Positions 43,076 through 51,986 of a stretch of 64,000 bases of DNA are shown here, in pieces. The stretch comes from Emergencia timonensis (GTDB lineage: Bacteria; Bacillota; Clostridia; Peptostreptococcales; Anaerovoracaceae), in NCBI RefSeq assembly GCF_900086585.1, contig NZ_FLKM01000008.1, positions 1,499,652 to 1,563,651 of the forward strand, given 5' to 3'. The notes under the pieces were generated by a model that saw only the letters and a program-made list of their open reading frames with translations, was not told the DNA's origin and ran no database searches. The translations under genes and the position numbers were made by a program. How positions within the stretch are numbered: the first letter of the stretch is position 1; each line of letters starts with the position of its first letter.

Positions 43076-43321
43076 ATGGATAATAAGAAAAAAGATAAGA
43101 TAGAATGGCTGGGAATGGATGGTCTGTTAGTCTTCGGATACTTTCTGCTAGTCGTTATTATTTTCTGTTCCTTTAAGTTCAGAATTGACTTTCTGACTGC
43201 ATGGGTTTTCCCCCTGGTGCTTCTCGCCATTGTTTTGACAGTTACCGTCAATTACGCCAGGACCTTGGGCAGCTTCATCAAAATGCAGAATCAGAAGATA
43301 AGGGAAGGTAAGAGAAAATGA
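43076..43321 (+). CDS. Small two-helix membrane protein, possible symporter partner
   Basis: An 81-residue protein with charged ends and two membrane segments (about 16-33 and 38-58). Small proteins of this type (YhdT/DUF997-like) sit next to SSS symporters such as PanF. It lies 14 bases after the symporter gene with an AAAGGAG site. Likely an accessory subunit; unproven. Confidence 0.65.
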   Translation: MDNKKKDKIEWLGMDGLLVFGYFLLVVIIFCSFKFRIDFLTAWVFPLVLLAIVLTVTVNYARTLGSFIKMQNQKIREGKRK

Positions 43322-43869
43322 GCAGGGTTATTGCAGCGCTGAGGCAGAAAATGCAGAAAGAGGAAGCCATGAAAATCGCTGAAAAAAAGGGTGACTGGCT
43401 TTGGAACATCGTGTTCTGTAAAAGTCCTCTCAGCGAAGTTCGGCTCATTTATATCGAGTATGTGCTTTTAGATATTGAAACGGTGTCTTCTCCTACTCTA
43501 ATGAATAAGATACGTAAAAAAGCTTCGCAGCCTGTCAGGAAAAAGCTGAAAGTATTGGTCAACGGCAGCACTGGCGGCGTATCTTTAGTAACAGATCAAA
43601 ACTTACAGATTGAGGAGATAGAACTGAATGATGAGGCAGAGATGCAGAACAAGGCTTTTGACGATGCAGAAGCCGACAAGAGGGCAAAAGTGCTGGCGCA
43701 TAAGATCACCCATCGGGCTATGGGCGGCATGCATGAAGCAGAAATCGTCGGTCGTTTGTCAATCTACCGTCCTTTCTGGGTTGCCTTTTACGGCGATATG
43801 AAACAAGGGAATCGAGTGCGGTATATCACCATCGCTGCCGATGGAGGACAGCACCGGAGAGCGCGATGA
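43318..43869 (+). CDS. Uncharacterised protein at the end of the MttB-type operon
   Basis: A 183-residue soluble protein with no family I recognise. It has a charged helical start (SRVIAALRQKMQKEEAMKIAEKKGDWLWNIVFCKSPL), a central IEYVLLDIETVSSP and a C-terminal HKITHRAMGGMHEAEIVGRLSIYRPFWVAFYGDMKQGNRVRYITIAADGG. That end looks like a small beta module found in proteins with a terminal 'YRPFWVAFYG' motif. Its ATG overlaps the stop of the preceding gene (ATGA), which ties it to the operon. No function proposed. Confidence 0.65.
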   Translation: MSRVIAALRQKMQKEEAMKIAEKKGDWLWNIVFCKSPLSEVRLIYIEYVLLDIETVSSPTLMNKIRKKASQPVRKKLKVLVNGSTGGVSLVTDQNLQIEEIELNDEAEMQNKAFDDAEADKRAKVLAHKITHRAMGGMHEAEIVGRLSIYRPFWVAFYGDMKQGNRVRYITIAADGGQHRRAR

Positions 43870-44006
43870 AATAACTATTTAAAGATCAAGTAAACAATAC
43901 TTCTTTTCACGGCAAACGCATGATAACATTTTTTGATTACTGTAAACCAATCCGACTTCATTTTTGAATTTTGGTGTCATACTTGACTACTTAAAGAGTA
44001 TTTTCG

Positions 44007-44164
44007 GTCCGCAATTCCTTCTTCCTAAAAAAATATACGGAACTTTTACTGCTATCTATGGAATTGCGGACTGAGAAGGCGGACTTCTTGGACATTATAG
44101 TCCGCAATCTTTTATTTCAGAAAAAATATGGCGACCATTTTTTAAATATAGGTTGGTTGCGGAC
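44007..44164. repeat. Two tandem inverted repeats sharing GTCCGCAAT
   Basis: GTCCGCAATTCC (44007-44018) faces GGAATTGCGGAC (44060-44071); GTCCGCAAT (44100-44108) faces GTTGCGGAC (44156-44164). The two units start 93 bases apart and each has an A-rich loop with AAAAAATAT, so they look like a diverged tandem duplication. They may be regulatory sites or the remains of a small mobile repeat. Confidence 0.6.
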
Positions 44165-44251
44165 GGTAAAAACTGATAACTCGGTTTTTTACCGAAAGGC
44201 TGCAGCAACGCATCAGTTTCTTTTCATCTTACGAGAATTCAGAGATATTTT

Positions 44252-44262
44252 TATGGTATAAT
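44252..44262 (+). promoter_or_regulatory. Extended -10 promoter candidate
   Basis: TATGGTATAAT, with TG extension, 44 bases before the start at 44306. Confidence 0.5.
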
Positions 44263-44305
44263 ATTTTATATTAAGTTTGCTCTGTCATATGAAAAGGAGG
44301 AACAT

Positions 44306-45816
44306 GTGGACAAAGGAATTAAAAAACTCAGTATTGTGTTATGTGCCCTATTAGTTTTATTGGCATTCCTTGTTGTAATCAGATATTTTGTCAATCACCC
44401 TAGGTCCATCAAAGAAGGTGACAATAAGTTTGACCTGGAAGTATACGATTTGGAAAAGGAAGGTCTGATAGGTTTAAAGAGCATTATTGAGAAGTCACAG
44501 GATCAAGATATGTCAATGGTTTATAATGTGGCTTACTTTCAAATAGAAGTCGACAAAGAAGCAATCGTGCAGTCCTTTACGCTTTCACTAGATACATATA
44601 ATGATAATGGAGAATATATGGGACTTTGGGATACGAGTATTCAGCCGATAAAAAAGAACTATCTTATTCCAAACCAGGGGAGAGCGATGATAAAAAAATA
44701 ATTCATGAAGAAAATAAAAACAGCACTCTTGAATATCTCGATGAGCAGATTCGTAAGATTCCGTTAAAAGAGCAGTTGAAAGTCTGCAAATTGGAGAGAT
44801 ATGTAATTCAGTATAAACCTTATACTATGATAGAGTCAGGGATGCCGATTTTTGATGGACGAGAAAGCAAGGTGTTTCCTGTTTTAGACAGAGCCTCCTA
44901 TTGTCGGGGAGAAGGCGGAATCAGTGATGGAAAAACGAATGTGGTATTTTGGCTTTATGATGGGTCGAGCCAGAAGAAAGACGCCTATCTCTACGTATTC
45001 CCTCCGTTAGAAGAAAAAACGGCTGTTGGTAACCGAGAAACAAATATGAAATGTGATTATTACATGATTGACGGCAAGATGAAGTTTACCAGAAATTATG
45101 GGCAGAGTTGGTTTGATGGAGATATTACAAAAGAGGAATTAGATGAAACACTGACCTTTTACCATTTTCCTGTCGCACTGCCGATAGAGTCCATTTTTCT
45201 GCCGACGAACAAACGATTGCCAATTGCCCTTTTTTACGGTGAAGAGCCGAAGCTGAAGATTTTGCCGGCAAATTCTAATGAATGGAAGACGGTAATCATT
45301 CCACATACGACGACACACGATTTTGGGCGAGGAATCACAAAGAGAGCGATTGGTTTTGTATCAGAATCTTTCGGTTATGCGGCTCTTGGAACAGATTGGA
45401 CGATGAGTACAGGTGAAAGCAAACGGTGTTATCTGACTTTTGATGGCGGCGATACCTGGACTCAGAAGCCTTTGCCCCTGGATTGCAGTACAAAGACACT
45501 GATTGATCTATGTATGCTCAATGAAGAGGTAGGCGTGGTTTCTCTAAATGACGGACAGTGGGAAAATTTTCCTCTGATTTATGTGACTAGAGACGGTGCA
45601 GAGAATTGGAAACAAATAAAGCTGCCTTATGATGATTTGGGTGAGGGCTTCTACTTGATTGACATCGTTTCTTTTAAGAAAGTAAATGGAAAATACACCT
45701 TAATCTTGGGGCAGGAAAATGAGAGTGTAAAGCAGGCCGTCTTTACTTCAGAAAATTTAACGAAAGGTTGGAAGTTTTTAGAGATTCGTGAAGAAAAGAT
45801 TCACACAGTAGGTTGA
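44306..45816 (+). pseudogene. Membrane-anchored BNR/Asp-box repeat protein, broken by a frameshift
   Basis: Two overlapping frames together make one protein of about 500 residues. The first (44306-44701) gives a GTG start behind AAAGGAGG, a membrane segment (about 8-27) and a domain up to YNDNGEYMG. The second (open from 44608, ends 45816) continues with GYEYSADKKELSYSKPGE and carries beta-propeller-like repeats with Asp-box motifs: FDGGDTWTQ, RDGAENWKQ and NYGQSWFDG. The first frame loses sense just after about 44620 and the second has no start site there, so a frame change near 44605-44630 is the simplest reading: mutation, sequencing error or recoding. Function of the family is unknown; it would face outward. 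Confidence 0.7.
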
Positions 45817-45875
45817 GAACCAAGAACTTCCATGCACAAAGACTAAACCAGTCCGACTAAGAATCAGTTACGGAC

Positions 45876-45930
45876 AAAAAGAGGATTTTGCAGACAGGGC
45901 ATCTGTCGGCGAAATCCTCTTTGTCTTTTA
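45876..45930. terminator. Bidirectional terminator before the transposase gene
   Basis: AAAGAGGATTT (45878-45888) and AAATCCTCTTT (45912-45922) are perfect complements, with an inner GACAG/CTGTC pair. It lies between convergent genes. Confidence 0.8.
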
Positions 45931-45942
45931 ATGATTGTGCGG

Positions 45943-47655
45943 TTACCTTTTCTTTGTCGCTCCTAAGTTTTCTTTGATGGTACATAACGTCCCGTACCGT
46001 TTTGAAAAGTCTACACCCAGGCTGTTGCCGACAAATTCCAGAACGTTATCATAATACGTAGTGACGTAGTAATTATCCTCGATATGTACGCAGCTGCATT
46101 TTTTCAGACTTCGAATGACCTGCTGCAGAGGATATTTCCGCTGGGTCTTCAGCTCCAGAAGGCGAGTCAGAGTGAGCGCCACGAAACAAGTGGAAAAGTG
46201 GGTGTACATATGGTCTGCTCTCGACACGTAATCAGGTCTGGCATGGAAGGTGCTGTTGATCAATCTGAAAGAGTTTTCTATCTCCCACAGGCCTGTATAA
46301 ACATCGACGATTTCTTCCTCGCTCATATCCAGTTCACTGGTTAACAGCATATAGTAGCCGTCGTACTTTTCCTCTTCCCGCAGGCTCTTTTCGTCCAGAT
46401 ACAGTCCCTGTCTGTCCTGGATGACTGCCCCTGTTTTTTTATCGTATTCGAGATTTTTTACGTACGTCGCCGCGCCATAAGTGGTGGCTTTGTTGTATTT
46501 TTCGGGAGAGGCGATGATATCCTTTGATTTCAGAATGACGTCTTCTCTTTCGGCAATCGCCCATCTTGCATGGATGTCATTATAAAAGACGATTTGTTTT
46601 TCTTTGAGCAAAACAGTCTTTTTCTTGCCGTCAGGCGTCGTAATGCGAACCTCTCGCTTGCAGACCCGCGATTTGATTTTGCAGTCTTTGCCCAAAGGTC
46701 TATAGCCGTCTTGGTTTAGGACATACTTTTTGATTTCCGGTTTTGCGTTGCGAATGGTCTGGCTTATGATATAGCCGTTTCCGCCGGAAAGCACGCTGTT
46801 GTAGAGAACATCAGCGTTGTTGGATCTGTTGTCGTCTACAATGACGACCTTGTCTACGCCGAAGTTATAACGGGCCTTCTTCAGCGCTGGTTTTAACAGA
46901 GGCACGTCGCCTCTGACCCGCGGGAAAAGTTCATATGATACAGGAAGTCTGTTTGTGTCGACAAAAAGCCCCATCTGAATAATCGGGTCCTCTCTATATT
47001 CTCTGGATACGCCTTTTTTTTGTAACAGATCTTGCTCGCTGACCTCGAAGTAATGGTTGGTCACATAGTAATACATCTGAGTTGTATCTTTGCCGTAATT
47101 TTCACAAATACGGTCGTGAATCCAAGATTGCAGTTGATTTTTGTATTGATGAAAATAGGGAAAAGAGTGATATAAGTCGTCCAAAGTAAAATCCGTCTTG
47201 TCAAATAGACGATCCTTTTTTCCATAAATCTGTTTTTCTGATCCTGGATAAAGTATACGCCCATATACGAGAAGTTTCATGATGCTGTTGAGGCTGTAAT
47301 CGATGTCCACGGTTCTCTGGCGCCCTCTGAAGAACACGTCCAGCTTTAACTCGTGATAAAGGGCAGAGAGAGCGGCATAACCATAGTTTTTAATTAGGTC
47401 GACACCTTGATCTAAGGATTTGGCTGGATTAATCGTCAGATAGGTCGGCTTCGTTTTTGTACTGTATTCTTCGGTCATCTGCTTTGCAACTTCTTGGAAA
47501 TGGGCGATGGGATCATCGTATTGCTTTTGCAAATCCTCTAAATAACCCACATTCATAATGCGTTTTGTCTTAGAAACCTTGGTTATTGGATCTCTATAGG
47601 ACTGTACGATACAAAGATTGGTACCATTCTTTCTCTTTTCTTTTATTAAAAACAC
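45943..47655 (-). mobile_element. IS1634-like (IS4 superfamily) DDE transposase
   Basis: A 570-residue full-length transposase: an N-terminal region (YRDPITKVSKTKRIMNVGYLEDL), a DDE catalytic core with VSYELFPRVRGDVPLL, VVIVDDNRSNNADVLY and the late YTGLWEIENSFRLINSTFHARPDYV (E of the triad), and a long insertion between the second Asp and the Glu typical of IS1634/IS1549. It starts at GTG 47655 behind AAGGAGG. I could not find convincing terminal inverted repeats or a target duplication in the flanks (45817-45942, 47656-47760), so the element ends are undefined. It sits between the MttB-type and gbu gene sets and appears intact. Confidence 0.88.
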
Positions 47656-48012
47656 GAGCTCCTCCTTTCTTGGATAAATCTGTCACCCATATTATATTAT
47701 AAACAACTGCAAAATGCCACAGAAATATTCATAAAAAAAATAGAAATATTACTAAGCAATCCTTTGAATTTCAACGGATTGAGGAAATGCAAGAAAAAAG
47801 GATGACAGAAAAATCTGTGAAAAGAGTTTGTCTCGTCAAAAGAAAGATGCTATTATGTGAATTGTAAAGAGGAGCTACATAAGAGTATTGGAAGAAAAGG
47901 TAATCGACAGCCAATACATTGACCACTTGTAAATATAAAATAATAAAGGTTTATAGAAGTGGTTTGTAGTCATTATTCATTATTGTTTTATAATTGAAAG
48001 GAGCATATTATT
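47656..48012. other. 357-base intergenic region between transposase and gbuA
   Basis: The left part must carry the transposase promoter and the element end (not located). The right part holds the gbuA promoter candidate (47919) and an imperfect hairpin CCACTT...AAGTGG (47923-47963). A small hairpin, AATCC...GGATT, lies near 47758-47780. No gene seen. Confidence 0.5.
47919..47946 (+). promoter_or_regulatory. Candidate promoter of the gbu cluster
   Basis: TTGACC (47919-47924) and TAATAA (47941-47946) are 16 bases apart, about 65 bases before gbuA. CCACTT/AAGTGG arms overlap it and could be an operator. Confidence 0.45.
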
Positions 48013-49194
48013 ATGGATTTTAAACTAAGCAAGGAGCATCGCGCATTACAGGTTAAGGCAAAGGAATTTACAGAGCAGGTACTTTTCCCTTACGAAATGG
48101 AATGTGAAGAAAACAACGGTATCACTCCAGAGACTCATAAATACATAACACAGCAGGTTATGGACTGGGGCTTCAACGCTACTAACCACTCCAAAGAGCA
48201 CGGCGGACAGGGAATGACTTTATTTGAGCAGGCACTGTGCAGCGAACAGTTTGGTATGTCAACAGGCGCTATCTGGGATGCTATTCCACAGCCATCATTC
48301 CCAATGAAATTCGGTACACAGGAACAGATCGAAGAATATCTGATTCCTTCTAACCAGTGCAAACGTAGAGACGCTTATGCAATCACAGAAGCTGACGCTG
48401 GTTCCGATCCAACTCAGTGCCAGACTACTGCTGTTAAATGCGACGGCGGATACAAGATCAACGGAGAAAAATGGTATGTAACTGTTGGTAACGTTGCTGA
48501 CTTCCTTCTTGTTCATACACATATCGATGGAGATCCAGAAAAGGCTACAGTATTCTTCGTAGAAAAGGATGCTCCTGGCGTAAGCGTTAAGAGAACACCA
48601 GAGTTCACTCACCACTTCGCATTCAAACATCCAGAATTCACTTTCACAGATGTAATCGTTGACGAATCTAAGATTCTGAAGGGAATCGGAGAAGGCTTCA
48701 ACATGACAAAGGACTGGTTCGTAGAAGCTAGACTTGGAATCGCAGCACGTTGCGTAGGCGGAGCTGAGAGAGTTCTCAACGTAGCAAATGACTGGGCTGC
48801 AGAACGTATTCAGGGCGGACGTCCAATCAGAGAATATCAGGTAATCGAGCACATGATCGCTGATATGACTATGGAAATCATGGCTGCTAAGAGCTTACTG
48901 TACAGAGTTTGCTGGGAAATCTCAGACCCTGATATGGATCGTAAGCTGAAGCATGCAAGAGCATCCGCTATCAAACTGTGGTGCTCAGAAATGGTTAACC
49001 ACGTAACTGACAAGGGTGTTCAGATCCTGGGCGGACGTGGATACATGAGAGAAAACCCAGTTGAAAGACTGTGGAGAGACCAGAGAGTTGACAGAATTTG
49101 GGAAGGAACTTCCGAGATTCAGAGAAACGTCATCGGCGGACAGATCAAAAAACGTGGCGTAGAACTTTACACTGGATGGGATTACGAAAAATAA
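48013..49194 (+). CDS. gbuA: Acyl-CoA dehydrogenase, GbuA (gamma-butyrobetainyl-CoA dehydrogenase)
   Basis: A 393-residue FAD-dependent acyl-CoA dehydrogenase of the CaiA type. Visible parts are the N-terminal helical domain, the FAD/substrate stretch AYAITEADAGSDPTQCQTTA (about 118-137), and the C-terminal helical domain with the catalytic Glu (about 364) in RIWEGTSEIQRNVIGG. In the gbu pathway it oxidises gamma-butyrobetainyl-CoA, leading to release of trimethylamine. The call rests on the gene order that follows (two class III CoA-transferases, ferredoxin, BCCT carrier, thioesterase), which equals the published gbu cluster as I remember it. GAAAGGAG precedes the start. No ETF genes are nearby, so electrons must go to an ETF encoded elsewhere. 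Confidence 0.85.
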   Translation: MDFKLSKEHRALQVKAKEFTEQVLFPYEMECEENNGITPETHKYITQQVMDWGFNATNHSKEHGGQGMTLFEQALCSEQFGMSTGAIWDAIPQPSFPMKFGTQEQIEEYLIPSNQCKRRDAYAITEADAGSDPTQCQTTAVKCDGGYKINGEKWYVTVGNVADFLLVHTHIDGDPEKATVFFVEKDAPGVSVKRTPEFTHHFAFKHPEFTFTDVIVDESKILKGIGEGFNMTKDWFVEARLGIAARCVGGAERVLNVANDWAAERIQGGRPIREYQVIEHMIADMTMEIMAAKSLLYRVCWEISDPDMDRKLKHARASAIKLWCSEMVNHVTDKGVQILGGRGYMRENPVERLWRDQRVDRIWEGTSEIQRNVIGGQIKKRGVELYTGWDYEK

Positions 49195-49203
49195 ATAACG
49201 AGT

Positions 49204-49419
49204 GTGCATGAGGTCGCTTCGCTCAGCCGTAAACGCCAACCAGCTAAAGCTGTGGCGTTCTGGCATGAGACCTGCATCAGCGCTGGTTTGACCAGTCGCT
49301 GTGCTGGGGCTTCCTATACACTGATGTCGCCCATAAGGGGCGGCGCTTCGTAAGATACGTTCTTTGAAACACACGGAAATACGTCTATAGACGATATTTC
49401 CGTGTGTTATAAATAACTG
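49204..49419 (+). repeat. Hairpin-rich intergenic repeat, copy 4
   Basis: This fills most of the gap between gbuA and gbuB. Its two ends match the 38 kb copy (36 of 41 bases at the left end; TGAAACACACGGAAATACG and GACGATATTTCC at the right end), and GCATGAGACCTGCAT (49263-49277) is the exact complement of 774-788 in copy 1. It contains small hairpins CAGCTAAAGCTG, CTGGTTTGACCAG, CGCCCATAAGGGGCG and a closing CACACGGAAAT...ATTTCCGTGTG stem (49367-49407). It could weaken readthrough from gbuA into gbuB. Confidence 0.75.
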
Positions 49420-49465
49420 TATCACAACCGTGAGGCTCAAATTCTCACAGTAAAAGGAGGTTTAC

Positions 49466-50644
49466 ATGTTACCTTTAGAAGGAATAAGAATTCTTGATTT
49501 AACAACACTTTCCGGCTACTGCGGGATGGAATTGGCTGATTATGGAGCAGAGGTTATTAAAGTAGAAACACCAAGTGGAGGGGATCCTCTTCGTGAGCTG
49601 GCACCGCTGAAAAATGGCGCTAGTCCCCATCATGTTTTTCGCGATCGCGGCAAAAAAAGTGTGACTCTCAATCTAATGCATCCGGAAGGAAAAGAACTCT
49701 TTAAGAAATTAGTAGCGACAGCCGATGCTGTTCTGGAAAACTTTACCCCAGGCACCATGGAAAAACTTGGCTTGGGTTATGAGGACTTATCAGCAATCAA
49801 ACCATCCCTCGTATACGGACGCGTTTCAGCATACGGTTCTACGGGACCTGAAACAGATATTCCGCAGTCTGACTTAATTGCGCAGGCAAAGAGTGGTGTT
49901 ATGCATTTTACCGGGTTTCCGGAAAACCCGCCGACTAGAATCGGATTTTCAATCTCAGAACACTACGCTGCCAGCTTCCTTGCGTCTGCTGTATGCGTAG
50001 CTATTTATTATGCAAGAAGTACAGGAGAAGGACAGATGGTGGAAACCTCTCTCTGCGGCTCCGCAATTGCTGTATCGGAAGATAAAGTCATTACTTGGGG
50101 CGCAGATGGTGAAGACCCTATGCGTACAGGAAATGCACACCCTCTGATCAATCCGTATGACATCTTAAAATGTAAGAACGGATATGTTGCAATGGGTATT
50201 TCGTCCGATGCACAGTGGACGAAATTCTGCAAAGCGTTCAATACTCCAGAGTGGGACGAAGATGAAAAGTACTGCTCTAACTTAGTAAGAGGATACCATT
50301 ATTTCGGAGATCTCAGAAACAAGATCGAAGATTTGTTTTCCAATTATACAATGCAGGAAATCGCAGCGATTTGCGATGAAAACCTTATTCCAGGCACGAT
50401 GTGCAGTACGACAAGAGAAGCGTTAGAAGAACCGCAATTGCAGGTTAGAAATATGATCGTTTCACTGGAAGACGAGAAGATCGGCAAGCTGGAGATGCCT
50501 GGCAAACCGGTAAAGTTTGTCGGTGAAGAGGAAGAACCTCTGAAAGCAGCACCGAACCTTGGAGAACATAACGCTGAAGTTTATGGTGCCTTAGCAATTG
50601 ATTCTGTAGAACTCGCGCACCTGCAACAACAAGGTGTCATCTAG
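49466..50644 (+). CDS. gbuB: Class III CoA-transferase (CaiB/BaiF family), GbuB
   Basis: A 392-residue CoA-transferase: N-terminal LEGIRILDLTTLSGYCGMELADYGAEVIKVE, then the catalytic-type Asp (about 136) in IPQSDLIAQAKSG and NPYDILKCKNGYVAMG in the second half. It should move CoA from a donor thioester to gamma-butyrobetaine or crotonobetaine. It is about 45% of the same layout as the next gene by eye, so the two are paralogues that could act as subunits or on different acids. AAAGGAGG precedes the start. Confidence 0.85.
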   Translation: MLPLEGIRILDLTTLSGYCGMELADYGAEVIKVETPSGGDPLRELAPLKNGASPHHVFRDRGKKSVTLNLMHPEGKELFKKLVATADAVLENFTPGTMEKLGLGYEDLSAIKPSLVYGRVSAYGSTGPETDIPQSDLIAQAKSGVMHFTGFPENPPTRIGFSISEHYAASFLASAVCVAIYYARSTGEGQMVETSLCGSAIAVSEDKVITWGADGEDPMRTGNAHPLINPYDILKCKNGYVAMGISSDAQWTKFCKAFNTPEWDEDEKYCSNLVRGYHYFGDLRNKIEDLFSNYTMQEIAAICDENLIPGTMCSTTREALEEPQLQVRNMIVSLEDEKIGKLEMPGKPVKFVGEEEEPLKAAPNLGEHNAEVYGALAIDSVELAHLQQQGVI

Positions 50645-50659
50645 GAAGGAGTATAAGGC

Positions 50660-51862
50660 ATGAAAAAGAGACCTCTCGAAGGAATTAAAATTCTTGATTT
50701 TTCTCAGGTTTTGTCTGCACCATTCTGTGGCATGTTGCTTGCGGATATGGGTGCAGAGATTATAAAAGTAGAACGACCAGGTAATGGTGATATTTCCCGT
50801 GAATACGGACCATATAAAAACGACATCAGTCTGTACTTCTGCCAGTATAACAGAGGCAAAAAGGGTGTGGCTGTCGATATGCGTTCAGAAGAAGGCAAAA
50901 ACGTGGTCATGGATTTGGTATCTAAGGTGGATATCGTCATTGAAAACTTCAAGTCCGGCACATTGGAAAAACTCGGGATAGGCTATGAGGAGATGCTCAA
51001 GGTTAATCCAGGATTGATATACGGATCCATTGCTGGCTTTGGTACCTACGGTCCTTTATCCCATCTGCCGTGTATGGACATCATCGCAGCTGCGAGAAGC
51101 GGTCTGGTGAGCACCACTGGACAGGGCGCAGATGCACCGATTAAGCCAGGCTTTTCCTTATGCGACACATGGGCTGGATTGCAGCTGTTCCGTGGTCTTA
51201 CCATGGCGCTGCTTCACAAGCAGAAGACCGGCAAAGGCCTTCGTGTAGACATTGCAATGTTAGACTGCGCATTCTATATGTGCGAAGCGCCTGTATTGGA
51301 ACATTCTCTGACAGGAGAATTTACGCCGCGGACAGGCAATCATCATCCGTGGTATGCTCCATGTGGAGAGTTTGTTACAAATGATGGAAATGCAGTCATC
51401 GCCGTGACCCGCGAGGAAGAGTGGACGCAGCTTTGCGAAACGTTGGGCTTGTCCGCCTTAGAGCAGGATCCACGGTTTAACAATAATGAATCTCGTGTCC
51501 GCAACAGGGAGGCGCTGATAGCCGAATTGGAAAAGGTGACCTCTGCAATGGGAAGATACGAAATCGAAAAGAAATTATGCGAAGTTGGTGTTCCGGCATC
51601 AGCTGTTCAGACTTTAGCTGAGTTTGCAGGTAATCCGCAGACGAAGGAGTTAAAAGTTATCACCGAAATCAATCAGCCGGGAGTAGGCGATTATACCGTC
51701 GTCAATACACCGATTCGCTTCAGCAAAACACCGGTAGATCCAAATGGTGTAGCAGCAGGATTCCCTGGCGCAAACAGCAAAGATATTCTCAATGAATTGG
51801 GATACAGCCAGGAAAAAATCGACGAGTTGATTGATAGCGGCGCAATTTATCAATCTGTTTAA
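50660..51862 (+). CDS. gbuC: Class III CoA-transferase (CaiB/BaiF family), GbuC
   Basis: A 400-residue paralogue of GbuB: KILDFSQVLSAPFCGMLLADMGAEIIKVERPGNGDISR at the start and the Asp (about 140) in LPCMDIIAAARSG. N-terminal LSAPFCGMLLADMGAEIIKVERP matches class III transferases more closely than GbuB does. Its start is 15 bases after the gbuB stop with AAGGAG, so they are co-translated. As I recall the published work, GbuA, GbuB, GbuC and GbuE were enough to form trimethylamine from gamma-butyrobetaine in E. coli. Confidence 0.85.
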   Translation: MKKRPLEGIKILDFSQVLSAPFCGMLLADMGAEIIKVERPGNGDISREYGPYKNDISLYFCQYNRGKKGVAVDMRSEEGKNVVMDLVSKVDIVIENFKSGTLEKLGIGYEEMLKVNPGLIYGSIAGFGTYGPLSHLPCMDIIAAARSGLVSTTGQGADAPIKPGFSLCDTWAGLQLFRGLTMALLHKQKTGKGLRVDIAMLDCAFYMCEAPVLEHSLTGEFTPRTGNHHPWYAPCGEFVTNDGNAVIAVTREEEWTQLCETLGLSALEQDPRFNNNESRVRNREALIAELEKVTSAMGRYEIEKKLCEVGVPASAVQTLAEFAGNPQTKELKVITEINQPGVGDYTVVNTPIRFSKTPVDPNGVAAGFPGANSKDILNELGYSQEKIDELIDSGAIYQSV

Positions 51863-51890
51863 TGCTTAAAATAGTGGCGAAATATATATA

Positions 51891-51950
51891 AATCTGTCTG
51901 ATGTTTGAATGTTTTGCTATAATAGTAAGAGTTCAAACATTAGACGGATT
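51891..51950. promoter_or_regulatory. 19-bp-arm inverted repeat enclosing a TATAAT box, before gbuD
   Basis: AATCTGTCTGATGTTTGAA (51891-51909) and TTCAAACATTAGACGGATT (51932-51950) are complementary with two mismatches. TATAAT (51918-51923) lies in the 22-base spacer. No T-run follows, so this reads as an operator around an internal promoter of the ferredoxin gene and not as a terminator. Confidence 0.6.
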
Positions 51951-51986
51951 CATACAGAAGACCTAATCTTAGAAAGGACTTAACCC

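Larger units (their letters stand above)
43870..44305. other. 436-base intergenic region with tandem inverted repeats
   Basis: No convincing gene: the frame at 44058-44261 has no ribosome site. It holds two successive inverted repeats built on GTCCGCAAT (see 44007-44164), the hairpin CGGTAAAAA...TTTTTACCG (44164-44194), and an extended -10 box at 44252. No clear terminator is seen right after the upstream operon. Confidence 0.6.

Noticed and set aside
44058..44261. 67-codon open frame before the BNR gene
   Set aside because: No ribosome site, and it covers the inverted repeats.
45817..47760. Terminal inverted repeats of the insertion sequence
   Set aside because: I compared both flanks by eye and found no convincing matching ends, so I report only the transposase gene.
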